Shown: positions 8,920 to 16,954 of the stretch, piece after piece
Numbering within the stretch: position 1 is the stretch's first letter
How the letters are laid out: the number at the start of each line of letters is the position of its first letter
Assembly: GCA_012317185.1 (NCBI GenBank)
Contig: CP048838.1
Span: 620,001 to 684,000 of the forward strand
Direction of reading: 5' to 3'
DNA from: [Clostridium] innocuum
GTDB taxonomy: Bacteria; Bacillota_I; Bacilli_A; Erysipelotrichales; Erysipelotrichaceae
DNA: 64,000 bases
Program-made: the position numbers and the translations under genes
Notes under the pieces: model-generated
What the model saw: only the letters and a program-made list of their open reading frames with translations
Told to the model about the DNA's origin: nothing
Database searches by the model: none

Positions 8920-9606
8920 ATGCGCACGGTTTCAAAGGATAAAAAAATTCTGGTAAGTGCATCACTGTCCTGTGCAGACCTGTTGCATGTATCAGACGCC
9001 ATTGCACAGATCAATGCTTCCGATATTGATTTTGTGCATTATGATGTTGTAGACGGTATGTTCAATAACTGCTTTGTTTTCGGTGATTTGGTACTGGAAA
9101 AGATACGTCCCATCTGTGATAAGCCGGTAGAGGTGCATCTTGCGGTACAGAACGTGCGTCCCTATATTGAACCGTTTGCCAGGGCGGGGGCAGATTACAT
9201 TGCTGTGCATTATGAAATTGACGATGATCTGGAGGATATCTTTGCACATATTCGCTCTGCCGGCTGCCGTCCGGTATTGGCAATGCGGTGTGATACAGAG
9301 ATGCCTTCTGATTTTGTGAAGCTGGCATCACAGGTTGACTGGATTTTAAAGCTGATGGTACAGCCCGGATATGCCGGACAGCATATGCGAAGGGAAGCCG
9401 TTGAACATATCCGTAGTATGAAGGAACAGATTACCGCAAACTGCTTATCCTGTCGTATTCAGGCAGACGGCAATATCCACACGGGGACCATACCGCAGGT
9501 ATGTGCAGCCGGGGCCAGCATACTGACGGGAGGAACCAGCGGATTATTCAGGCAGGATGCAGATCTGCAGGAGAACCTGCGGAGAATGAAGGAGGCGGCA
9601 TCATGA
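8920..9606 (+). CDS. Ribulose-phosphate 3-epimerase-like protein, copy 1
   Basis: TIM-barrel epimerase of the Rpe family, 228 residues. The metal and catalytic positions appear kept: S-x-S-x-x-C-A-D near the start, VHYDVVDGMF, VEVHLAV, LMVQPGYAGQ and an Asp in QADGN. The start at 8920 lies one base after the previous stop; ribosome site is weak, which suits coupling. VQPGYAGQ replaces the V-x-PGF-x-GQ of classical Rpe. It overlaps the next, related gene by 4 bases. Confidence 0.82.
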   Translation: MRTVSKDKKILVSASLSCADLLHVSDAIAQINASDIDFVHYDVVDGMFNNCFVFGDLVLEKIRPICDKPVEVHLAVQNVRPYIEPFARAGADYIAVHYEIDDDLEDIFAHIRSAGCRPVLAMRCDTEMPSDFVKLASQVDWILKLMVQPGYAGQHMRREAVEHIRSMKEQITANCLSCRIQADGNIHTGTIPQVCAAGASILTGGTSGLFRQDADLQENLRRMKEAAS

Positions 9607-10247
9607 TATTATGTCCCAGTATGATGTGTGCGAGCTATGCGAATCTGGAAGAGGAAGTCCGTGCCTTAGAGGAAGCGGGGACAGATATTTTCCATTGTGA
9701 TATCATGGACGGAAGCTTTGTGCCGAATATCTCCATGGGACTGACGGATGTAAAAGCAGTCCGTGCTCTGACGAAAAAAATGGTGGATGTCCACCTGATG
9801 ATCGATCATCCTGCCGATAAAATTGACTGGTTTTTAGATGCCGGTGCAGATTTGATCTATATTCATCCGGAATCTGAGCCACAGGCGATGAAGACACTGA
9901 TGTATATTCGTTCCAGAGGAAAGCTTTCCGGTCTTGCCGTCAATCCGGACACCAGTCTGAGTGCAGTGAAAGAATTGCTTCCGCATTGTGATTATCTGTT
10001 AATTATGAGCGTGTTTCCAGGCTTTGCCGGACAGACATTTATCGACAGTGTGGATACGAAAATCCGTGAGCTGATCGCATGTAAGAAGACGTATGGGTAT
10101 CGTATCATTCTGGATGGAGCATGTTCTCCCGCCGTAATTCAGGAATATCATGCACTGGGTGTTGACGGCTTTGTCCTCGGGACAAGTGCATTGTTTCACG
10201 GAGAAGGCAGCTATGTGGAAAACATGAATCTGCTGCGTTCTCTATAA
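9603..10247 (+). CDS. Ribulose/allulose-phosphate 3-epimerase-like protein, copy 2
   Basis: Second Rpe-family epimerase (214 residues). It starts CPSMMCASY, with FHCDIMDGSFVPN, VDVHLMIDHP, SVFPGFAGQ and ILDGACS, so all metal and acid/base positions appear present. The opening resembles D-allulose-6-phosphate 3-epimerase (AlsE) more than housekeeping Rpe, which suggests a hexulose-phosphate substrate; that is inference from a short motif. GGAGGCGG precedes the ATG at 9603, inside the end of copy 1. Confidence 0.85.
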   Translation: MILCPSMMCASYANLEEEVRALEEAGTDIFHCDIMDGSFVPNISMGLTDVKAVRALTKKMVDVHLMIDHPADKIDWFLDAGADLIYIHPESEPQAMKTLMYIRSRGKLSGLAVNPDTSLSAVKELLPHCDYLLIMSVFPGFAGQTFIDSVDTKIRELIACKKTYGYRIILDGACSPAVIQEYHALGVDGFVLGTSALFHGEGSYVENMNLLRSL

Positions 10248-10382
10248 TATAAGGAATACCATAACGGGATGTATGCAAATGATATGTGATTTCATGAGGA
10301 AACTGTACACTTATTTGTATGGCTACGAAAAAGAAGCAGATCAATGTGTGCATCCTTTTGTTGTGAAAATGTTGGAGGTAAT

Positions 10383-10658
10383 ATGAAAAATGCTGTTCGT
10401 ATACATGAACGGGACAATGTTGCTGTCGTAATCGAACCGATCAGTAAAGGTGAGCTGTGTATCTATACCGATATGCAGGGGAAGGAACAGGAATTTGCTG
10501 TAAGAGAATGTATTCCTGTTTATCATAAGCTTGCACTTTGCAGAATACAGAAGGGAGAACCGGTTGTAAAGTACGGGGAATGGATCGGGATAGCGGCGTG
10601 TGATATTGAACAGGGAATGCATGTTCATGTACATAATGTATGGAATACCAAAAGATAA
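10383..10658 (+). CDS. UxaA-type dehydratase small subunit (SAF domain)
   Basis: 91-residue protein matching the SAF-domain N-terminal part of altronate/galactarate dehydratases, which in many Firmicutes is a separate subunit. Typical features are the HERDNVAV opening and the end IGIACDIEQGMHVHVHNV-like segment (seen: DIEQGMHVHVHNVWNTK). TTGGAGG lies about 5 bases before the ATG. The large subunit starts 48 bases downstream. Together they would dehydrate a sugar acid to a 2-keto-3-deoxy acid, feeding the aldolases. Confidence 0.82.
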   Translation: MKNAVRIHERDNVAVVIEPISKGELCIYTDMQGKEQEFAVRECIPVYHKLALCRIQKGEPVVKYGEWIGIAACDIEQGMHVHVHNVWNTKR

Positions 10659-10706
10659 AAGGGAGTCAGCTATGATGATATATAAAACAAAGAAGGAGGT
10701 GCTGAT

Positions 10707-11912
10707 ATGAGGTTTCGGGGATATCGCAGAAATGACGGTCGGATCGGTATTCGGAATCATGTGCTTATTCTTCCTGCCAGTATATGTGCAAGTGACGTGG
10801 CACATCAGGTCATGATGCAGGTACAGGGAACCGTGAGCTTTCACAATCAGTTGGGCTGTTCACAAACACCGATCGATCAGGAATGTACGCTGCGGACAAT
10901 GGCAGGGATGGCTGCCAATCCCAACGTATATGGAACCATCATCATATCGCTTGGCTGTGAAAACTGTCAGATGAAGCTTGTCACAAAGGAAATACAGAGC
11001 CGCTGCGATAAGCCGTTAAAAGCCTTCATCATTCAGGAATGCGGCGGTACTCTGCACACCGTGGAACAGGCGGTTCGCTGTGCAAGAGAAATGGTTGCGC
11101 AGGCAAGCTGTATGCAGCGCGAGGAGGCAGACGTTTCAGAGCTTATGGTTGCGATGGAATGCGGCGGCTCGGATCCTACAAGCGGGCTGGCCGCAAATCC
11201 GCTGGTGGGAGAAGTGGCGGACAGCATCATCGCATCAGGAGGAACGGCGGTTTTGTCGGAAACAACGGAATTTATCGGTGCGGAAAAGCTGTTGGCAAAG
11301 CGCGCTGTCAATGCACAGGTATCTGCACAAATACTGGAGATTGTACGTCATTATGAGGATGCTATGAAATGTGTTAACGATGATGTGCGAAAGCGAAATC
11401 CATCACCCGGCAATAAGGCGGGAGGAATCACGACACTGGAGGAAAAATCACTGGGCTGCATATACAAGTCAGGACATGCACCGATTCAGGCAGTCTACGA
11501 TTATGCACAGGACATTCATCATAAGGGGCTGGTCATTATGGATACACCGGGTAATGATCCCATCAGTATGAGCGGTATGGCTGCGGGAGGGTGTCAGCTC
11601 GTTTTGTTTACCACAGGCAGGGGTACGCCTACCGGAAATCCCATTGTGCCGGTAATCAAGCTGTCCGCAAACCGGGATACTGCAGTCGTGATGAGGGACA
11701 ATCTTGACTTTGATGCAAGCGGATACCTGTATGGCAGTACAACCATGCGGCAGCTGCGCGATGCATTGCTGGAGGAAATATGTGCAGTCGCAGGCGGTAA
11801 GCTGACACGCAGTGAAATACTGGGCTACTGTGAAACCGCGATTGCCCGCGTCGGCAGATATGTAAAAAACGAGGGGGAAATGAAGGGCTGTGTGGAGTCG
11901 TACTATTACTGA
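10707..11912 (+). CDS. UxaA-type sugar-acid dehydratase large subunit
   Basis: 401-residue catalytic subunit of the altronate/galactarate dehydratase family, Fe-S dependent. It opens GYRRNDGRIGIRNHVLILP, which is diagnostic, followed by HNQLGCSQ, LGCENCQ, MECGGSDPTSGLAANP and TPGNDPISMSGMAAGGCQL, with the cysteines expected to hold the cluster. AAGGAGGTG precedes the ATG. Product would be a 2-keto-3-deoxy acid. Sulfolactate lyase SuyB belongs to the same family and cannot be excluded on sequence alone, but the sugar-type PTS and aldolases favour a sugar acid. It is the last gene of the operon. Confidence 0.87.
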   Translation: MRFRGYRRNDGRIGIRNHVLILPASICASDVAHQVMMQVQGTVSFHNQLGCSQTPIDQECTLRTMAGMAANPNVYGTIIISLGCENCQMKLVTKEIQSRCDKPLKAFIIQECGGTLHTVEQAVRCAREMVAQASCMQREEADVSELMVAMECGGSDPTSGLAANPLVGEVADSIIASGGTAVLSETTEFIGAEKLLAKRAVNAQVSAQILEIVRHYEDAMKCVNDDVRKRNPSPGNKAGGITTLEEKSLGCIYKSGHAPIQAVYDYAQDIHHKGLVIMDTPGNDPISMSGMAAGGCQLVLFTTGRGTPTGNPIVPVIKLSANRDTAVVMRDNLDFDASGYLYGSTTMRQLRDALLEEICAVAGGKLTRSEILGYCETAIARVGRYVKNEGEMKGCVESYYY

Positions 11913-12002
11913 TGCAGCTGTTCACAAAGGGGAGAAACTATATGCTTTCCGTCAGGTTCTGTACCGGTTCTCCGGATTCATGAAAATTTTTTCAAAACCA
12001 TA

Positions 12003-12031
12003 TTGACTTCAAAAGTGAATGTCTTTATAAT
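12003..12031 (+). promoter_or_regulatory. guaB promoter
   Basis: TTGACT (12003-12008) and TATAAT (12026-12031) with a 17-base spacer. The leader to the guaB start is about 60 bases and AT-rich, with no riboswitch structure that I can see. Confidence 0.85.
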
Positions 12032-12099
12032 GTATTAAAATATCAATTTTTAATCGGGAAAGTTTATAAAAAATTGAATATGGAAAAGGAGATGTGAAA

Positions 12100-13614
12100 A
12101 TGGCATATTATTTTAATGAACCTTCACGTACATTCAGTGAGTATCTTATTGTTCCGGGGTATTCCTCAGCAGAATGTACCCCAGCAAACGTTTCTTTAAA
12201 AACACCACTGGTAAAATTTCGAAAAGGAAAGGAAGAACCGGAGCTTTCCTTGAATATACCGATGGTTTCCGCAATCATGCAGTCTGTTTCAGGCGAAAAG
12301 ATGGCATGTGCACTGGCTAGAGAGGGAGGCATTTCCTTCATCTACGGTTCTCAGACAATTGAGAATGAGGCTGCCATGGTTCGCCGTGTAAAGGCGACAA
12401 AGGCAGGCTTTGTATACAGTGATTCCAATATTCGTCCGGATGCCACACTGCAGGATGTACTGGATCTGAAGGAAGAAACAGGACATGCAACCATGGCGGT
12501 TACAGAAGACGGCACGCCGGAGGGAAAGCTGCTCGGTATTATTACAAGCAGAGATTACCGTACCTCCCGTATGGATCCATCCACCAAAGTAGCGGATTTC
12601 ATGACGCCGTTTGAAAAGCTGATTTACGGCAACGAGGGATGCACGCTGAGTGAAGCAAACGATATGATCTGGGAGCACAAGCTGAACCAGTTGCCGATCA
12701 TCGATGAAAACCAGCATTTAAAAGCGTTCGTATTCCGCAAGGATTATGATTCCCACAAGGAGCATCCAAATGAATTGCTGGATGATCAGAAGCGGTATAT
12801 CGTTGGTGCCGGTATCAATACCCGTGATTATGAAGAACGTATTCCTGCTTTGATCGAAGCCGGTGCGGATGTTTTATGCATTGATTCCAGCGAAGGATTC
12901 AGCGAATGGCAGGCACGCACATTGAAATGGGTTCGTGAGAAATACGGTGACAGTGTAAAGGTCGGTGCCGGTAATGTCGTGGATGCGGAGGGCTTCCGTT
13001 TCCTGGCCGAGGCAGGCGCAGACTTTGTGAAAATCGGAATCGGTGGCGGTTCTATCTGTATCACCCGTGAACAGAAGGGAATCGGGCGCGGACAGGCAAC
13101 GGCTACGATTGATGTTGCGAAAGCGCGTGATGAATATTATAAGGAAACGGGAATCTATGTTCCAATCTGCAGTGATGGCGGTATCGTTCATGACTATCAC
13201 ATCACGCTGGCACTTGCCATGGGCGCAGACTTCGTCATGCTGGGAAGATATTTCTCCAGATTTGAAGAATCTCCAACGAAGAAGGTTACAATCAACGGTA
13301 CCTACATGAAGGAGTACTGGGGAGAAGGAAGCGCGCGTGCCAGAAACTGGCAGCGGTATGACATGGGAGGCAGCAAAAAGCTGTCCTTCGTGGAAGGTGT
13401 TGACTCCTATGTTCCATATGCGGGTGCCTTAAAGGACAATGTCGATCTGACACTGAGCAAGGTGAAGCATACCATGTGCAACTGCGGAACGCTGACCATT
13501 GAGGAACTGCAGAAAAATGCCAAAATCACACTCGTGTCTTCTACAAGTATCGTAGAAGGCGGGGCACATGATGTTGTTGTGAAGGACAACACACTGGACG
13601 CCAAAGTAAAATAA
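12100..13614 (+). CDS. guaB: IMP dehydrogenase
   Basis: Oxidises IMP to XMP, the committed step of GMP synthesis. 504 residues. The TIM barrel is split by a CBS-domain pair (about residues 100-220), seen as TMAVTEDGTPEGKLLGIITSRDY and NQLPIIDENQHL. The catalytic Cys is in GGSICITREQKGIGRGQ, and SDGGIVHDYHITLALAMGAD is the phosphate-binding region. ATG 12100 is 8 bases from AAAAGGAG, better than the GTG at 12094. It is monocistronic, between its own promoter and the hairpin at 13635. Confidence 0.95.
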   Translation: MAYYFNEPSRTFSEYLIVPGYSSAECTPANVSLKTPLVKFRKGKEEPELSLNIPMVSAIMQSVSGEKMACALAREGGISFIYGSQTIENEAAMVRRVKATKAGFVYSDSNIRPDATLQDVLDLKEETGHATMAVTEDGTPEGKLLGIITSRDYRTSRMDPSTKVADFMTPFEKLIYGNEGCTLSEANDMIWEHKLNQLPIIDENQHLKAFVFRKDYDSHKEHPNELLDDQKRYIVGAGINTRDYEERIPALIEAGADVLCIDSSEGFSEWQARTLKWVREKYGDSVKVGAGNVVDAEGFRFLAEAGADFVKIGIGGGSICITREQKGIGRGQATATIDVAKARDEYYKETGIYVPICSDGGIVHDYHITLALAMGADFVMLGRYFSRFEESPTKKVTINGTYMKEYWGEGSARARNWQRYDMGGSKKLSFVEGVDSYVPYAGALKDNVDLTLSKVKHTMCNCGTLTIEELQKNAKITLVSSTSIVEGGAHDVVVKDNTLDAKVK

Positions 13615-13634
13615 ATTTTCCAATACATATAAGG

Positions 13635-13666
13635 AAGCGGAATGGATAGACTCTGTTCCGCTTTTC
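13635..13666 (+). terminator. guaB terminator
   Basis: AAGCGGAA (13635-13642) pairs with TTCCGCTT (13656-13663) and runs into TTCC; 8-bp stem and 13-base loop just after the guaB stop. Confidence 0.75.
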
Positions 13667-13679
13667 CTGTTCATCAGTA

Positions 13680-13939
13680 GCTGTATTATCGAAAACGGGT
13701 TAATTTGTGAATAAGACAGATAATAGAAATTAACGTAGCAGCTTTGCAAAACCAAGTTAAATAGCGCCTTGTAGAGAGTGCAGGGCATATGATGGAGCTA
13801 TTCTTATGCTGTACCATATGTGACGTAACAAATGGATAAACGCAATATAAACGTGTTGTGATTGAATAACGCAATAACATGAATTTACCTTTTATATAAT
13901 AAATAACAGGCAGAGGTCTTCCATCTCTGCGATGATAGT
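13680..13939. other. Intergenic region without recognised gene
   Basis: AT-rich spacer between guaB and the convergent acyltransferase gene. Besides a small GCAGAG/CTCTGC hairpin at 13910-13930, I see no gene or promoter. Confidence 0.5.
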
Positions 13940-13983
13940 AAGAAAACCGTAATTCCCGGATATATCAGAATAACGGTTTTCTT
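13940..13983. terminator. Bidirectional terminator
   Basis: AAGAAAACCGT (13940-13950) pairs with ACGGTTTTCTT (13973-13983). The arms give T-rich ends in both directions, so it can serve guaB readthrough and the reverse-strand acyltransferase operon. Confidence 0.8.
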
Positions 13984-13995
13984 GTTCATGACTGT

Positions 13996-14634
13996 TTAGC
14001 AGACATCCTGTTTTATGATTTTCGCCGGAACACCGACAGCCGTCGCATGCACTGGGATATCCGTGATGACAACAGCACCTGCACCAATGACTGCATCCTC
14101 GCCAATAGTGATACAGGGAGCTAGTGTGCTTCCGATACCAAGGAACGCTCTACTTTCCACTCTGCAGTGGCCTGCCATGGCGCAATTTGGTGATATATTG
14201 ACAAAATCCTTTATGACACAGTCATGCTCGACGATAGCTCCTGTATTGATAATGCATCCTGTCGAGATGCATGCAAAGGTATGAATGACTGCATTTGCCA
14301 ATATGGTACTGCCGTGCTTCACTTGAGCAGTCGGACTGATGATTGCCGAGGGATGAATGATGGTTGCCAGGGGAATACCATATTCCTTTAATATCTGCAA
14401 ACGGATCTGACGAAGTCGATTGTCCCCTGTAGCCACAATCACCTCATCATAGGCATGGAACATCTCCGCGTGTATGACGTTTTCTTCCATCAGTACACGA
14501 TGCTGAGCAAACCGACGTATGGGCTGCGTGGCGATGCCCATTACATCAATTTGTCCATACATCTGCATTGCCTGTGCACAATCCAGTGTGACCACCGCCT
14601 GATCACTCGCTCCCCAGATTAGTAATCGTTTCAT
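13996..14634 (-). CDS. NeuD-like sugar O-acyltransferase (left-handed beta-helix)
   Basis: 212 residues. N-terminal nucleotide-like domain (LLIWGASDQAVVTLD) then hexapeptide repeats forming a beta-helix (IIHPSAIISPTAQVKHGSTILANAVIH..., ending GAGAVVITDIPVHATAVGVPAKII). This is the NeuD/PglD architecture of acetyl-CoA-dependent sugar acetyltransferases. I placed the start at 14634, 4 bases after the phosphatase stop, since the upstream extension lies in that gene. It shares the T-box-controlled transcript. Acceptor sugar unknown. Confidence 0.8.
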   Translation of the reverse strand: MKRLLIWGASDQAVVTLDCAQAMQMYGQIDVMGIATQPIRRFAQHRVLMEENVIHAEMFHAYDEVIVATGDNRLRQIRLQILKEYGIPLATIIHPSAIISPTAQVKHGSTILANAVIHTFACISTGCIINTGAIVEHDCVIKDFVNISPNCAMAGHCRVESRAFLGIGSTLAPCITIGEDAVIGAGAVVITDIPVHATAVGVPAKIIKQDVC

Positions 14635-14638
14635 AGCA

Positions 14639-15439
14639 TTACCGCAAGCAGATGGCATCTGTAAAATTCAGTGGAATGCCTTCCAGAATCTCTTCAGCCA
14701 TATGAATGCGGTGCGCTTCCAGCAGCGTAATCGGAGAGTGTGCATCAAAGCCATACACCACCCTGCAGCCGTAAGAGGAAACAATGTCCCAGAATTCACG
14801 GAACGGATACGGATAGCGTTCCGCCTGCAGTCCCGGCTTGCTGGAAAACCGATAGGTTTTTTTTCCATAGTGAAATCCGTTCAGATTGATTTCCAGCGGA
14901 ATGTCATGCAGGATGCTTGCTCTGGCAATGCGATGTGCTGCTTCCACGCATACCTCGGAAAACAGTCTTCTTCCCAGCATGAAATAATCCGGATGTGCCA
15001 CATAGGTGATTATATCAAGCTCCAGTGCGTCCTCAATCTGTTTTACATAAGTCAATACATCCTCATTGCTGCAATAGCAGTCATACTCATAGCCGATTTC
15101 CCGGCAATGCTGTCCCAGAATCATGTAATCACATTCCTGCTTCATCTGCATCAGGAAATCCACATGATCATTCATATACTCCACCTCATAGCCGACCTTA
15201 ATATTGATTTTATCCTGAAATCCCCTCTGCAGATTACGTAGTGTATCCAGATATTCGTTTTTCTGTTCATAGAGCATACGGCAAGCGGGCAGGTGCATTT
15301 CCGGGTAAGGGATATGTTCACTAAAGCCCAGTGTGGTAAGCCCTGCATTGATTGCACTGTGGATATACTGGATATCCAATCCTTCCGCATGTCCGCAGCG
15401 TGCAGTGTGTGTATGAAGATTAAATTTCTGTTTGTTCAT
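14639..15439 (-). CDS. PHP-family phosphatase, histidinol-phosphatase-like
   Basis: 266-residue PHP-domain phosphoesterase. Metal-binding motifs in order: HTHTARCGHA, FSEHIP, YEVEYM, AHPDYF and FDAH, all present, so it should be active. Family members of this length include histidinol-phosphatase HisK/HisJ. AAAAGGAGG is at normal distance from the ATG. A T-box leader precedes it, which would tie expression to uncharged tRNA; the amino acid is not settled. No other his gene is in the window, so histidine biosynthesis is only a possibility. Confidence 0.82.
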   Translation of the reverse strand: MNKQKFNLHTHTARCGHAEGLDIQYIHSAINAGLTTLGFSEHIPYPEMHLPACRMLYEQKNEYLDTLRNLQRGFQDKINIKVGYEVEYMNDHVDFLMQMKQECDYMILGQHCREIGYEYDCYCSNEDVLTYVKQIEDALELDIITYVAHPDYFMLGRRLFSEVCVEAAHRIARASILHDIPLEINLNGFHYGKKTYRFSSKPGLQAERYPYPFREFWDIVSSYGCRVVYGFDAHSPITLLEAHRIHMAEEILEGIPLNFTDAICLR

Positions 15440-15520
15440 AAGAGAACCTCCTTTTCTATTATGTATCGTAAAAGCATGCGCTTACCGATTACATAGGCAC
15501 CACTTCCTTTCGCGGAATAC

Positions 15521-15752
15521 AAAAAAGCACATTCCAACAGGAACGTGCTTACACGCGGTGCCATCCTGATTCGCACGACAAAAAAAGGTGCGCATCTTGA
15601 TTGGGAGATAACGTCTCCAAACGAAATCATCTACTAAAGCTTCAATGATCCTACTCAACAAGCGTAATCCATGACTTCCAATGCCCTCATCTTTCACCAT
15701 CATGAGTTCGCTAACCATCTTTCATCACTTAATCTTGTATCGCTGTAGTTAC
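15521..15752 (-). ncRNA. T-box leader RNA
   Basis: On the reverse strand the T-box core reads AGGATGGCACCGCG (15554-15567), followed by a terminator with AAGCAC/GTGCTT arms and a T6 run (15521-15550). Stem I is visible: its base pairs 15734-15748 with 15651-15662 (CTAC/GTAG and ACAAG/CTTGT around a K-turn-like loop), with an apical hairpin CTCAT/ATGAG around a GATGGTGAAAG loop at 15686-15706. The bulge UGGC would pair with a tRNA whose discriminator base is G. The specifier codon cannot be assigned safely by eye. Confidence 0.88.
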
Positions 15753-15756
15753 CTTC

Positions 15757-15785
15757 ATTATAAAAACGGAATTGGAAAATGTCAA
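15757..15785 (-). promoter_or_regulatory. Promoter of the T-box operon
   Basis: On the reverse strand, TTGACA (15780-15785) and TATAAT (15757-15762) with a 17-base spacer, a consensus promoter. Transcription would begin near 15750, at the base of stem I. Confidence 0.9.
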
Positions 15786-15793
15786 TATGCTTT

Positions 15794-15838
15794 AAAGAGT
15801 TTCAGCAGGAAATATGATTCAAAGAGTTTCAGCAGGAA
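15794..15838 (+). repeat. 18-bp direct repeat, 27-bp period
   Basis: AAAGAGTTTCAGCAGGAA occurs at 15794-15811 and again at 15821-15838. The unit length of 27 bp is a multiple of three. Origin unknown. Confidence 0.8.
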
Positions 15839-16171
15839 CAAGCTGAAGCCGGTTACTTTTTCAGCGCTATGGCAAGGGGATACTGGCATAAAGGAAAATC
15901 AGGTGAAGATGTAGGGCAGCTACGCTATCTTCTATATCGGGAAGACACTCCCGGAATTTGGCCGCTGAAGAATTATGATAACTGCTCGTAAGGGCAGGCA
16001 CGGCATTTGGGTACACAGCGCACTGGTATGCTATGCACTGTATGTATGTTCGACAAGGGCATAAAGAAAATGAAAAGCAGCTGATCTGCATATACCAAGG
16101 AAGTTGTCGCAATATGTGGGGTAAACGGGGTTAGGGATTCGCAGTCCTTGTGCTGTATACAGTATGGGAAA
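15839..16171. other. Spacer without recognised gene
   Basis: Follows the 27-bp repeat. A plus-strand frame without a start codon stays open from about 15818 to 15980, in phase with the repeat, and could be a remnant of a gene; I recognise no family in it. The rest shows no promoter or gene. Confidence 0.35.
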
Positions 16172-16177
16172 TAAAAA

Positions 16178-16201
16178 GGATATTCCTAATAAGAAATATC
16201 C
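16178..16201 (-). terminator. Terminator of the YjbR-like gene
   Basis: On the reverse strand, GGATATT (16195-16201) pairs with AATATCC (16178-16184), then TTTTTATTT. The gene's stop codon lies in the loop. Confidence 0.65.
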
Positions 16202-16575
16202 GGGTGTCTGGCAATGATGTCCTCACTTGCAAGCTGCTGTTGCTGCTTCCTTGTCAGCCGCTGCAGAAAATTCGCATAGCTCTTCTCCATAAGCTCCTCC
16301 ATCAGTTCTTTAGAAGCCAGCTCATAGCGTACACTGATCCAATGTACCTTATTCATATAATAGCCTTCCGTTATAAACGCATATTCATCCCGATACCAGG
16401 CTCCCTCCTGTGGCGGAAGCTTCAGCGTCAGAATCTTTTCCTGCTGTTTATTGTACCCCAGCATGGCGAACATTTTACCAAAAAGCAGAAAACGAAATGC
16501 ATCCCATTCCAGCTTGAAATCCATCTCGACGCCCAGCTTTGCCTGCAATGTGGCTTTGATACGTTCCGCATCCAT
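16186..16575 (-). CDS. MmcQ/YjbR family protein
   Basis: 129-residue protein of the YjbR/MmcQ family, which has a CyaY-like or double-wing DNA-binding fold; no firm biochemical role is known. Family hallmarks seen: GKMFAMLGYN, then a conserved Lys-rich strand LTLKLPP, GYYMNKVHWISV and the terminal helix MEKSYANFLQRLTRK. The start overlaps the stop of the upstream cysteine-rich gene by one base (TAATG), so the two are coupled. Confidence 0.82.
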   Translation of the reverse strand: MDAERIKATLQAKLGVEMDFKLEWDAFRFLLFGKMFAMLGYNKQQEKILTLKLPPQEGAWYRDEYAFITEGYYMNKVHWISVRYELASKELMEELMEKSYANFLQRLTRKQQQQLASEDIIARHPDISY

Positions 16576-16847
16576 TAGCCCGCAATACCTTCCTTCTTCC
16601 AGCAGCGGCAGGTTTCCAGACGTTTTCCACCATCCCCCTGCTTTTCATCATAGGCAAATGCCTTTGCAAGCTCGCATGGAAACATCCCGCACTCCCCGCA
16701 GTGCTGCAGCTGTTTTTCTTCCACACAGCTCTTAACCGGGCAGCTCTCTCCCCAAAACGGCTTTTGTATATACAGGCAGCCTGCACAGCCCATCTGCTCC
16801 TTGTATGTACAGCTTCCGCATTTGATTCCGCAACGTGACTCTATCAT
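16575..16847 (-). CDS. Small cysteine-rich protein, DUF3795-like
   Basis: 90 residues with a dense set of cysteines (CGIKCGSCTYKEQMGCAGC, CPVKSC, CGECGMFPC, CRCW), spaced like a metal- or Fe-S-binding DUF3795-type protein. I chose ATG 16847, about 10 bases after AAAGGAAG; a longer reading would add 27 poorly conserved residues. It is upstream of and coupled to the YjbR-like gene. Function unknown. Confidence 0.72.
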   Translation of the reverse strand: MIESRCGIKCGSCTYKEQMGCAGCLYIQKPFWGESCPVKSCVEEKQLQHCGECGMFPCELAKAFAYDEKQGDGGKRLETCRCWKKEGIAG

Positions 16848-16913
16848 AAATCCGCACTTCCTTTCCTTATGAAATATATACCTGATTATATAGGAAGCTT
16901 TGCCGTCTGTATT

Positions 16914-16941
16914 GTAAAAAACCGCCATTCATGCAGCGGTT
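16914..16941 (-). terminator. Terminator of the GGDEF gene
   Basis: On the reverse strand, AACCGC (16936-16941) pairs with GCGGTT (16920-16925) and is followed by TTTT, just past the stop at 16955. Confidence 0.75.
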
Positions 16942-16954
16942 ATTTTTACATCGT

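Noticed and set aside
10383..11912. Naming the dehydratase altronate dehydratase or sulfolactate lyase
   Set aside because: Both belong to the same family with the same split SAF/large layout; no residue seen here decides between them.
15521..15752. Calling the T-box histidine-specific from its downstream gene
   Set aside because: The bulge UGGC asks for a discriminator G and no clear His specifier could be placed, so the amino acid is left open.
15681..15914. Plus-strand frame opposite the T-box leader
   Set aside because: The region is explained by the leader RNA and its promoter on the other strand; the protein has no family features.
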